A stretch of 8,393 nucleotides of DNA from Thiohalospira sp046546335 (GTDB taxonomy: Bacteria > Pseudomonadota > Gammaproteobacteria > Thiohalospirales > Thiohalospiraceae), in NCBI RefSeq assembly GCF_046546335.1, contig NZ_JBKGYA010000092.1. One strand, given 5' to 3'. The translations under genes were made by a program, and so were the position numbers. Positions 1-7,050 of the stretch are shown one piece after another (position 1 is the stretch's first letter; each line of letters starts with the position of its first letter). Under the pieces are notes generated by a model. That model did no database searches and was not told the DNA's origin. It saw only the letters and a list, made by a program, of their open reading frames with translations.

Positions 1-645
1 CTCCAGGAAGGCACGCTTGCGGGCAGCGCCCACGATGGCCCCCTGCACCCGGCCGGTGAGGCGACCGTCGTCCATCTCCAGGACGTTGGCCAGGGCATAC
101 TCGATGCCGTAGTCCCTCTGCAGGCCGTCGGTGAAGTAGGTGAAGCCCCCGGAGACCACCGCCCGCGGGATGGCCCGCTCGGCCAGTCCGGCCAGCAGCG
201 CCTCCGCCCCCGGGTTGAGCCGGAGTCGGTTGCGGTAGATCTGGCCCAGGACATCCTCGTCCAGCCCGGTGAGCGCCTCCACCCGCTGGGTCAGCGACTC
301 CTCGAAGCCGATCTCCCCGCGCATGGCGGCCTCGGTCACCGCCGCCACCTCCGCCTTGCGACCGGCGAAGTCGGCGATCTCGTCCACGCACTCGATGGTG
401 ATGAGGGTGGAGTCCATGTCGGAGATGAACAGCCCCACCCGCCCGGGCTCGAAGCCCTCGGGCAGCGGATTGAGGTCGAAGGGCACCTGCTCGCGCAGGG
501 CCTCCAGTTCCGCCACCTCCAGCGGCCGCGCCAGCGGCAGCCGCCAGTGGCCGCTGCGCGGCTCGGCGGCGTCGGCGGCGATCGCGGCCAGCGCGGGATG
601 GTTCGGGGCCTCGGGATCGGGGGTGTGCAGGAGGAGCTGGGACAT
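1..645 (-). CDS. serB: Phosphoserine phosphatase SerB (C-terminus outside window)
   Basis: This enzyme hydrolyses O-phosphoserine to serine, the last step of the phosphorylated serine pathway, in the cytoplasm. Seen: 215 codons read from ATG at 645 to the window edge without a stop. The HAD motif I DMDSTLI has nucleophile D76 and acid/base D78, followed by IECVDEIADFAG, the SerB cap region. Motif II is VVSGGFTYF with S165. The segment YALANVLEMDDGRLTG near the edge is also typical of the family. The HAD lysine and the DD motif III lie beyond the window, so roughly the last 65-70 residues are missing. The region ahead of the catalytic domain is only about 70 residues, shorter than the N-terminal domain of E. 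coli SerB. The ATG is chosen because the minus-strand TACAAT box lies just upstream. The Shine-Dalgarno is weak. The family call is very secure; the length of the N-terminal region depends on this start. Confidence 0.95.
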   Translation of the reverse strand, partial: MSQLLLHTPDPEAPNHPALAAIAADAAEPRSGHWRLPLARPLEVAELEALREQVPFDLNPLPEGFEPGRVGLFISDMDSTLITIECVDEIADFAGRKAEVAAVTEAAMRGEIGFEESLTQRVEALTGLDEDVLGQIYRNRLRLNPGAEALLAGLAERAIPRAVVSGGFTYFTDGLQRDYGIEYALANVLEMDDGRLTGRVQGAIVGAARKRAFLE

Positions 646-674
646 GGTGGCTCGTATCTCTGGGTCAGCCGCCC

Positions 675-680
675 ATTGTA
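675..680 (-). promoter_or_regulatory. Candidate -10 box for serB
   Basis: On the minus strand this reads TACAAT, five of six matches to the sigma-70 -10 consensus. It would start transcription about 20-25 nt before the serB ATG. No good -35 hexamer lies 16-18 bp upstream and there is no TG extension, so the call rests on the -10 match and position in an otherwise very GC-rich region. Confidence 0.4.
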
Positions 681-707
681 CGTCCCCGACCCGACCCCGC
701 GCCACGC

Positions 708-736
708 TTGGCCCGGGCTCTGCGGCGTGCAAGACT
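708..736 (+). promoter_or_regulatory. Weak candidate promoter for the pentapeptide/ABC unit
   Basis: TTGGCC (708-713) and AAGACT (731-736) are separated by exactly 17 bp and lie 27 bp before the pentapeptide gene's ATG. Matches to the sigma-70 consensus are only four of six and three of six. It is the best-placed candidate in the 118-bp divergent gap, but it could be chance. Confidence 0.25.
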
Positions 737-763
737 GGCGACTCCCGAGCGAAGGGGCTCCCC

Positions 764-1504
764 ATGAAACGGATCATCGCGCTAGTCGCGCTCCTGTCCT
801 TCGCGCCCGCGGTGCCGGCGGCCTGTGACGATCCCCCCGGGCCCGGCGTGATCTGGTCCGGCTGCGACAAGGCCGATGCCGACCTGGCCGGCGTCGACCT
901 CACCGGCGCCACCCTGAGTCGCACCGACCTCAGCGGGGCCGATCTCACCGGGGCGCGCATGGAGAAGGCGGACCTCGACTTCGTCGACTTCAGCGACGCC
1001 GACCTCACCGGCGCCATGCTCGCCGACGGCCACCTCCTGCGGGTCGAGGCGGCGGGCGCGACCCTGGCCAACGCCGACCTGCGCCGGGCCAACGGCGACC
1101 GCGGCAACTTCTCCGGCGCCGATCTCCGGAATGCCCGGCTGGACGACGCCAGCCTGGTCCAGGCCGACCTCTCCCGCGCCCGGCTCGACGATGCCTCCCT
1201 GGAGGGCGCCAACCTCGGCCAGGCCGACCTCACCGACGCCACCCTCACCGGGGCGAGCCTGCGGGAGGCGAGGCTCAAGGAGGCCACCCTCACCGGCGCC
1301 GACCTGCGCCGGGTGGATGCCGAGCGCGCCGACTTCGGCGAGGCCCGCCTGCGCCGGGTGGACTTCCGGGAGGCGATCCTGCGCCACGCCGACCTCGCCC
1401 GGGCCGAGCTCGCCGACGAGCGGCTGGAGGGGGCCATCCTGGAATACGCCACCTGGCCCGACTACCGCCGCTGCAGCGGCAACTCCGTGGGGCGCTGCGA
1501 GTAG
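764..1504 (+). CDS. Exported pentapeptide-repeat protein
   Basis: The 246-residue protein probably folds as a right-handed quadrilateral beta-helix in the periplasm. Residues 1-19 look like a signal peptide: MKR, a hydrophobic core, then AVPA ahead of A20-C21. The residues before C21 (V-P-A-A) are a poor lipobox, so signal peptidase I cleavage is more likely than lipidation. From A37 to W231 the sequence is 39 consecutive pentapeptides of the A(D/N)LXX type (for example SGADL, TGATL, GQADL) without a register break, nearly ten coils. The only cysteines are C21 and C34 before the helix and C237 and C245 after it, suggesting disulfide-closed caps. ATG 764 is preceded by AAGGGG at 6-nt spacing. 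The open frame continues upstream to 269, but that part is antisense to serB. The ABC ATPase starts 4 bp after the stop, so the genes are probably co-transcribed. Family membership is clear; the specific function is unknown. Confidence 0.9.
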   Translation: MKRIIALVALLSFAPAVPAACDDPPGPGVIWSGCDKADADLAGVDLTGATLSRTDLSGADLTGARMEKADLDFVDFSDADLTGAMLADGHLLRVEAAGATLANADLRRANGDRGNFSGADLRNARLDDASLVQADLSRARLDDASLEGANLGQADLTDATLTGASLREARLKEATLTGADLRRVDAERADFGEARLRRVDFREAILRHADLARAELADERLEGAILEYATWPDYRRCSGNSVGRCE

Positions 1505-1508
1505 CGCC

Positions 1509-2399
1509 ATGGCGACGCCGCTCCTGGAGGTCGAGGGCCTGGTCAAGCGCTACCCCGGCGGCGTCACCGCCGTGGACGGCGTCGACCTCGCCGTCTCCGA
1601 GGGGGTCTGCTTCGGCCTGCTCGGCCCCAACGGCGCCGGCAAGACCTCGACCGTGGAGATCCTCGAGGGGATCCACGAGCCCACCGCCGGGACCGTGCGC
1701 TACCGGGGCCGCCCGCGGGACCGGCGCTTCCGCGACGAGGTGGGGGTCCAGTTCCAGAGCACCGTCCTCCAGGACTTCCTCACCGTCCGCGAGGTCCTGA
1801 CCCTCTTCCGCCGCCTCTACCCCGCCGGGCGGGACGTCGACGAGCTGCTGGCGGAGGTGGCGCTCACCGAGTTCGCCCACCGCGACAATCGCCACCTCTC
1901 CGGCGGCCAGCGCCAGCGGCTGCTGCTCGCCTGCGCCCTGGTCAACGACCCCGCCCTGGTCTTCCTGGACGAGCCCACCACCGGCCTGGACCCCCAGGCG
2001 CGCCGGAACTTCTGGGCCCTGGTGGAGCGGATCCGGGAGCGCGGGACCACCGTGGTCCTCACCACCCACTACATGGAGGAGGCCTACGTCCTCTGCGACA
2101 CCGTCGCCATCATGGATCGCGGCCGGATCATCGCCGAGGGACCGCCCCGGGAGCTGCTGGACCGCCACTTCCGCGAGGCGGTGATGGAGCTGCCCCGACT
2201 GGACCTGACCACGGTCCCGGCCCTGAGCCGGGCCCGGGTGGAGACGGGCCGGGACGTGGTCACCCTGCTCACCGACGACGTGAATACCACCCTGGCGGAA
2301 CTCACCGCCGCCGGCGTGGACCTGCAGAACCTCAGGATCCGCGAGCGCAGCCTGGAGGATCTCTTCCTCCACCTCACGGGGGAGGGATTGCGGGGTTGA
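1509..2399 (+). CDS. ABC transporter ATP-binding protein (ABC-2 exporter type)
   Basis: This 296-residue cytoplasmic ATPase should drive the permease encoded next. All nucleotide-binding motifs are intact: Walker A GPNGAGKT (39-46), Q-loop Q83, signature LSGGQ (130-134), Walker B LVFLDEP (150-156) with catalytic E155, D-loop GLD (159-161) and switch histidine H187. After about residue 215 comes a C-terminal extension of roughly 80 residues ending in LEDLFLHLTGEGLRG. This tail form is common in ATPases of the drug, antibiotic or polysaccharide exporter group (DrrA/NatA/YadG-like). ATG 1509 gives a protein beginning MATPLLEVEGLVKRYPGG, the normal start of the fold. The frame is open further upstream only because it shadows the pentapeptide gene. 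The Shine-Dalgarno is weak, consistent with translational coupling to the gene ending 4 bp before. The substrate cannot be read from the sequence. Confidence 0.95.
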   Translation: MATPLLEVEGLVKRYPGGVTAVDGVDLAVSEGVCFGLLGPNGAGKTSTVEILEGIHEPTAGTVRYRGRPRDRRFRDEVGVQFQSTVLQDFLTVREVLTLFRRLYPAGRDVDELLAEVALTEFAHRDNRHLSGGQRQRLLLACALVNDPALVFLDEPTTGLDPQARRNFWALVERIRERGTTVVLTTHYMEEAYVLCDTVAIMDRGRIIAEGPPRELLDRHFREAVMELPRLDLTTVPALSRARVETGRDVVTLLTDDVNTTLAELTAAGVDLQNLRIRERSLEDLFLHLTGEGLRG

Positions 2400-2406
2400 T
2401 GACACC

Positions 2407-3393
2407 ATGACCGATCTCTCCCTCCGCCGTTTCTGGGCCGCCTTCACCGCCCGCAACCGGGAGTTCCTGCGCGATCGCGCGGCGCTCACCTGGAACCTGC
2501 TGCTGCCGGCGCTCATCGTGCTGGGCTTCGCCTTCGCCTTCGGCGGCGTGGGCAAGGTGGACCTTACCGCCGGGGTCATCGGCGACCCCGCCGCGCTGGG
2601 GGAAACACCGCTGCAGGCAGAACGGGTGGAGCGGGAGGCGGGGCTGGAGCGGCTGCGCCACCAGCGCCTGGACCTGCTGGTGGATCCGGCGGAACGGATC
2701 TACTGGGTCAATCCCGACAGCGACCGCGGCCGGCTGGCGGCCCGGGCGCTCACCGGCGCCGAGGGGTGGGAGCAGCGCGCGATGCCCGGCGAGCCGCTGC
2801 GCTACGTGGACTGGCTGGTCCCGGGGATCCTGGCCATGAACATGATGTTCTCCGCCCTCTACGGCGTGGGCTACGTCATCGTCCGCTACCGCAAGAACGG
2901 GGTCCTCAAGCGGCTCTCGGCGACGCCGCTCACCGCCTTCGAGTTCCTGGCCGCCCAGGTGGCCTCGCGCTGGTGGCTGCTGCTGGCCATGACCGCCGCC
3001 GTCTACCTGGGGACCTGGGTGCTGGTGGGGTTCCCCCTGCGCGGCTCGCCGCTGGCGCTGGTGCTCACCTTCGCCTGCGGCGGCCTGGCGCTCATCAGCC
3101 TGGGGCTGCTGGCCTCGGTGCGGCTGGCCAGCGAGGAGATGGCGGAGGGGGTCCTCAACCTCCTGGCCTGGCCCATGATGTTCCTCTCCGGGGTCTGGTT
3201 CGCCACCGACCGCCTCCATCCCTGGCTCCAGGAGGCCGCCTGGGCGCTGCCGCTGACCCACGTCACCCACGCCGCCCGGGCGGTGATGCTCGACGGCGCC
3301 GGCGTCGCCGACATCGCCGGCCACCTGCTCGTCCTGCTGGCCATGGCCGGGGCGCTGCTGGCGGTCGGGGCGCGGCTCTTCCGCTGGGAATAG
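2407..3393 (+). CDS. ABC-2 type transporter permease
   Basis: This 328-residue inner-membrane protein is the transmembrane half of the exporter. Predicted by eye: TM1 about 27-46, a soluble extracytoplasmic segment about 48-132, TM2 138-159, cytoplasmic coupling region 160-175 (RYRKNGVLKRLSATPL), TM3 189-209, TM4 216-238, TM5 249-265, a hydrophobic re-entrant stretch about 272-290, and TM6 304-322. The coupling segment and the LSGVWF...LPLTHVTHAAR region are characteristic of ABC-2 permeases. The TM1-TM2 ectodomain, about 85 residues, resembles the larger-loop ABC-2 permeases more than the compact YadH/DrrB form. It would be the natural contact site for a periplasmic partner. ATG 2407 lies 7 bp after the ATPase stop. 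With one ATPase and one permease gene, the complex is probably two of each. The substrate is unknown; lipid, peptide or antibiotic export are all possible. Confidence 0.92.
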   Translation: MTDLSLRRFWAAFTARNREFLRDRAALTWNLLLPALIVLGFAFAFGGVGKVDLTAGVIGDPAALGETPLQAERVEREAGLERLRHQRLDLLVDPAERIYWVNPDSDRGRLAARALTGAEGWEQRAMPGEPLRYVDWLVPGILAMNMMFSALYGVGYVIVRYRKNGVLKRLSATPLTAFEFLAAQVASRWWLLLAMTAAVYLGTWVLVGFPLRGSPLALVLTFACGGLALISLGLLASVRLASEEMAEGVLNLLAWPMMFLSGVWFATDRLHPWLQEAAWALPLTHVTHAARAVMLDGAGVADIAGHLLVLLAMAGALLAVGARLFRWE

Positions 3394-3396
3394 CCC

Positions 3397-6300
3397 TCAG
3401 CAGTCGTCGGGACCGCCGATGAGGGTCGCCTCCGGGAAGGCGCTGGAGAGTTCGCCCACCCCGGTACAGGTAACCCCCTCGTCGCCGCTCTCCCCTTCAC
3501 CGGCCTCGTTGTCCGAGAAGTCGAGGCGCTCCACGGGGCCGGGGAGGTTCACCAGGTTGTTCGCGATCACCGTATCGGTGAGGCCGGTGGCGTGGATATC
3601 GAGTTCCCGCAACGCCCCGAAGTTCGACCACGCCGGCCAGTTACCCTCCGCCACCGGATTGCCCCCCAACTTCAGCCGCTGCAGGCTCTCGCTTGCGGGG
3701 TCGAGGCTGGAGAGGTCATCAAGGTCGTTATCCTCGATGTTGAGAAAGATCAGACCCTGTAGATCGAGCCCGGAGGGGAGTGCATCGAGGCCGTTCCCGG
3801 CCACTTCCAGATGGGTCAGTCCGTCGGTGGCCATCCCGGCCAGGCCGTCCAGGCTGCCCAGGTCGTTGCCGGCGATGCGCAGGTCCACCAGCGACGGCAG
3901 CTCTGCCAGGGTATCCAGCTCCCCCTCGCCGAAGGCGTTGTTGCCCAGCCACAGGAGTTCCAGCTGGTCGAGCCCCTGCAGGGGGGAGAGGTCGGCGACG
4001 GTGTTGCCGTGGCCCTTGAACTCGCGCAGCGCCACCAGGCCCGCAAGCGGCGAGAGATCGGTGACACCACCGGTCTGATTCTGGAGGTAGAGCTCCTCCA
4101 GCGCATCGAGTTCGGCCAGTGGGGAGAGGACGGCTTCGTCGACAGAGTCATCGTCGAGTTCGTTGCGAGCGAGGTCCAGGAACTCCAGGGCCGTGAGCTC
4201 CTCCAGGCCGTCCAGCGTGCTCAGCCGGTTGTCCTGCAGCCGCAGTTCCCGCAGCCGTTCCATGTCGGACAGCGGTGAGACGTCGTCCAGGCTGTTGTCA
4301 CGCAGGCTCAGCTCCCGCAGGTTCACCAGCCGGTGCAACGGCTCGAGCCCCGTTACGGCGTTCTCCGACAGGCGCAGTTCCTCCAGGGCGGAGAGGCGGC
4401 GCAAGGCGGTGACGTCGTCGATGGTGTTGCCGCTGAGACCCAGCGTCCGGAGTCGCACCAGTCCGGCCAGAGGCGAGAGATCCGTGATCGCGTTGTCCAC
4501 GAGATTGAGCCGGCGCAGCCCCTCCAGCTCTTCCAGCGGACCGATCCTTTCGATGGAGTTATCGGCCAGGTCCAGGGTACTGAGGTTGGTAAAACGCGCC
4601 ACGCCCCCCTCCGTACCGCCGAGGTCCTCGACCCCCTCGCCCCGGCATACGAGAGTGGTCACCTCCCGTGCGAACTCGTCCTCCAGGCAGTCGGCCAGGG
4701 CCGGATCGAGGTCCATCTCCGCGATCCGTAACGGGGCCCGCGGGGTAGCCGTGACCGCAGCCGAGGATGCCCCGACCCGTCCACTGTCATCCCGGCTCTG
4801 CACGGCGTAGTAGTAGGTGGTCCCGTTCTCCACGTCGCCATCCAGGTGCCAGGAATCATCCACGTCCCGGACCACTCGCCCCTTCTCCAGGGCGGGGTCA
4901 GTGGCCCGGACCACGTGGTAGCTATCCGCCCCCGGTACCCCCTCCCAGCGCAGATAGACCTCGCCGTCCCGGGCGCTGACCCGGATCGGTTCGGGCGGAG
5001 GCAGGGCCTCCCCCACGGTCACGGCGACCTCGCCGGTACGCCCCTGCCACTCGGCCCGAACGGTCGCCTCCCCCTCGGCCAGTCCCGTGACGTAGCCCCC
5101 GACTCCCAGGAGGACGGAGTCCGTGCCCTCGATCAGCTCCCAGCGGGCCTTGCCGGTCACATCCCGGTGCTCACCGTCGCTGAGCACCTCCACGGCGCGC
5201 AGCTGCACGCCGCCGTCCACGGCCAGCCCCGCCTCCGCGGGCTGGATGCGCAGGGCCTCAGTAGCCGGCTCGACCTCGAGGGAGAGGGTGGCACTCTCAC
5301 CGCGATAGGTCGCCGTCAGGTCGGTGGTACCGTGACCGGTGGTGGTCACGCGGTCTCCCTCCGCGGCAGCGATGTCGCCCCCGCCGCTCCAGGTCACGGC
5401 ATCGGTGACCGCCCGCTCCTCGCTGCCGTCGTCGGTGTCCCAGGTCGCCACCACCTTCACGGGGGCCGAATCCCCCTCCTCCAGGGAGAGCGAGGCCGGC
5501 TCCACCGCGATCCCCTGGAGGGTCGCCTCCACCTCCACCGGGACCGAGGCCTCCTGGCCGCCGTACTCCGCCCGGATCGTGGTCTCCCCCTCGGCCACGG
5601 CGGTCAGGGACCCGTCGCCGCTCACCTCGACGACCTGCGGGTCATCGCTGGACCATTCCGGGGTGACCTCCGCGGTGGAGTCATCGTTATAGGTGACCTC
5701 GGCGGTCAGTGGGGTCGTCTCCCCCGGCTTCAGGGTGGACGGTTCCCCCGCCAGGGCGAGTTCCTCCACCACACGATCCACCTCCGCGGTGGTCTCCGCC
5801 GAACGGCCCTCGTGATCCGCCGTTACGGAGACGGCCCCGCTGGCATCCTCGGCCGCGGTGAAGCAGGGGCCACTCCCCTCGAGGCCGTCGTCCGCCGACC
5901 AGGTCACCGCATCGCTGGCTTCCTCCTCCTTGTGGCGCCAGCGAGCCGTGGCGGTGAAGCAGACTTCCTCGCCGGGCTCCAGGGTCGGCCCGCGCGGGGT
6001 CAGGGAGAGCCCCTCGAGGACCGGGGTAACCTCCACCTCCAGTGTGTCGGAAACCCCCTCCCAGCTGGCCGTCAGCGTCGTCGTACCCGGCCCGACGGCA
6101 CGGAGCGTTCCGCCGGAGACCGAGGCCACCCCGGCATCGGCACTGCGCCAGGTAACCTCGTCCGCACCGGGTTGCGGCGTATCGCCGGAACCGGCGGTAT
6201 ATTCGGCGTCCACCCCGGGGAGGGAGTCCTCGCCTCCGTCCTCCAGTGTGACGGTATCATCGCCGATGGCCAGTCCCTCCAGCCGCGCCGGCGGGGGCTC

Positions 6301-6966
6301 CACGGTCAGCGCCAGCTCCGCCTCGAGCCCCGCCGAGGGCAGCTCGGCGGTAATGGTCGCATCGCCGGCGGCCACCCCTGTCACGGTCCCGTCGTCGGAG
6401 ACGGCCGCGATGTCGGGGTCCGAGGAATCCCACTCGACACCCCTGGCCGCCCGCTCCTCATCATCCCCGTACACCGCCATCGCCGTTACGGCGAGGTCCT
6501 CGTCCGCTGCGACGATCGCCCGGTCGGGCGCCAGGCGCAGGTCCTCGACGTCCGCCGGGACCCGCACGGTGAGGCACCCCCGTTCCCCCTCCCAGGCCGC
6601 GCACACCCTGGCTTCGCCGTGGCCGCGCGGGGTCAGCTCGCCCCCGTCGACGCTCACCACGCCGCCATCACTGGTCGACCACTCCGCCTCCCCGGTGATG
6701 TCACGCTCCTCGCCATCACTCAACCGGGCCCTTGCGACACCGCCGGCAGTCTCTCCCATCTCCAGCGTTTCCGGACCCGAGACCCGCAGGGCCTCCGGAG
6801 CAATGTCACCGGACTCCCCGCCATCCCCCGCCCCGGGATTTCCGCTCCCACTCTCCGCCGGCGTCTCGCTCTCCTCTTCCGGGTTGCCCTCATCGGCATC
6901 ACAACCGACCAGGGACAGGCATCCGAGAAACAGAAGAAAGGATACGAGCAGGTGAAGGCGACGCAT
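3397..6966 (-). CDS. Large modular lipoprotein: seven Ig-like (BIG2), FN3 and leucine-rich repeats
   Basis: The 1189-residue protein should be a membrane-anchored, extracytoplasmic adhesion or scaffold protein. A signal peptide ends in lipobox LVGC with lipidated C22. A flexible acidic G/S/E/P linker follows (23-56). Seven Ig-like domains of the BIG2 type lie at about 57-139, 140-226, 227-317, 318-399, 400-482, 483-568 and 569-653, each with the VTWSSxDxxVAxVS...GxATIxA pattern. An FN3 domain spans about 657-743 (YLRWEGVPGADSYHVVRA, TTYYYAVQSRD). A cap with C760/C774 leads into about 15 SDS22/internalin-type LRRs (794-1150). Repeats at 817-926 are exactly 22 residues; later ones vary from 22 to 29. 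The end cap holds C1167 and the final residue C1189. The protein is very rich in Asp and Glu. ATG 6966 has a strong Shine-Dalgarno GGGAGGA. It is transcribed alone, convergent with the exporter unit. The ligand is unknown. Confidence 0.93.
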   Translation of the reverse strand: MRRLHLLVSFLLFLGCLSLVGCDADEGNPEEESETPAESGSGNPGAGDGGESGDIAPEALRVSGPETLEMGETAGGVARARLSDGEERDITGEAEWSTSDGGVVSVDGGELTPRGHGEARVCAAWEGERGCLTVRVPADVEDLRLAPDRAIVAADEDLAVTAMAVYGDDEERAARGVEWDSSDPDIAAVSDDGTVTGVAAGDATITAELPSAGLEAELALTVEPPPARLEGLAIGDDTVTLEDGGEDSLPGVDAEYTAGSGDTPQPGADEVTWRSADAGVASVSGGTLRAVGPGTTTLTASWEGVSDTLEVEVTPVLEGLSLTPRGPTLEPGEEVCFTATARWRHKEEEASDAVTWSADDGLEGSGPCFTAAEDASGAVSVTADHEGRSAETTAEVDRVVEELALAGEPSTLKPGETTPLTAEVTYNDDSTAEVTPEWSSDDPQVVEVSGDGSLTAVAEGETTIRAEYGGQEASVPVEVEATLQGIAVEPASLSLEEGDSAPVKVVATWDTDDGSEERAVTDAVTWSGGGDIAAAEGDRVTTTGHGTTDLTATYRGESATLSLEVEPATEALRIQPAEAGLAVDGGVQLRAVEVLSDGEHRDVTGKARWELIEGTDSVLLGVGGYVTGLAEGEATVRAEWQGRTGEVAVTVGEALPPPEPIRVSARDGEVYLRWEGVPGADSYHVVRATDPALEKGRVVRDVDDSWHLDGDVENGTTYYYAVQSRDDSGRVGASSAAVTATPRAPLRIAEMDLDPALADCLEDEFAREVTTLVCRGEGVEDLGGTEGGVARFTNLSTLDLADNSIERIGPLEELEGLRRLNLVDNAITDLSPLAGLVRLRTLGLSGNTIDDVTALRRLSALEELRLSENAVTGLEPLHRLVNLRELSLRDNSLDDVSPLSDMERLRELRLQDNRLSTLDGLEELTALEFLDLARNELDDDSVDEAVLSPLAELDALEELYLQNQTGGVTDLSPLAGLVALREFKGHGNTVADLSPLQGLDQLELLWLGNNAFGEGELDTLAELPSLVDLRIAGNDLGSLDGLAGMATDGLTHLEVAGNGLDALPSGLDLQGLIFLNIEDNDLDDLSSLDPASESLQRLKLGGNPVAEGNWPAWSNFGALRELDIHATGLTDTVIANNLVNLPGPVERLDFSDNEAGEGESGDEGVTCTGVGELSSAFPEATLIGGPDDC

Positions 6967-6975
6967 GGACCGGAT

Positions 6976-6982
6976 TCCTCCC
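6976..6982 (-). promoter_or_regulatory. Strong ribosome binding site of the LRR/Ig lipoprotein
   Basis: GGGAGGA on the minus strand, with 9 nt to ATG 6966. It fixes the start and directly precedes a good lipoprotein signal peptide. It is the clearest Shine-Dalgarno in the window. Confidence 0.75.
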
Positions 6983-7036
6983 TGAAGATCGTCATGGACG
7001 GCCTTTTCCGGGACGCCGCCCCTTTCCGGCCATGGT

Positions 7037-7050
7037 ATCGTCGGGACGAT
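7037..7050 (+). promoter_or_regulatory. 14-bp palindrome in divergent promoter region
   Basis: ATCGTC-GG-GACGAT is a perfect 6-bp inverted repeat with a 2-bp spacer, in the middle of the 141-bp gap between the divergent lipoprotein and methyltransferase-like genes. On the minus strand a TACCAT box (7037-7032) abuts it, with a poor -35 (7060-7055). If that is the lipoprotein promoter, the palindrome falls in the spacer, where a repressor could bind. No regulator gene is in view, so an operator role is inference. Confidence 0.35.

Noticed and set aside
711..718. GCCCGGGC palindrome upstream of the pentapeptide gene
   Set aside because: An 8-bp GC-only palindrome is expected by chance at this base composition, and nothing else supports an operator there.
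269..763. A 165-codon N-terminal extension of the pentapeptide protein
   Set aside because: It runs antisense through serB, is Ser/Arg/Ala-rich with no fold-like pattern, and would bury the clear signal peptide that starts at 764 with its own ribosome binding site.
782..1546. Minus-strand reading frame rich in GEVGxAEVG repeats
   Set aside because: It is the antisense image of the pentapeptide repeats; the periodicity is inherited from the real gene on the plus strand.
1290..2579. Minus-strand frame of 429 codons over the ABC ATPase
   Set aside because: It is a GC-driven shadow frame. The plus strand there encodes an ATPase with every catalytic motif intact.
2374..3324. Minus-strand frame of 316 codons over the permease
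   Set aside because: The composition (Gln/Gly/His-rich, no domains) is that of an antisense shadow. The plus-strand permease has ordered transmembrane segments.
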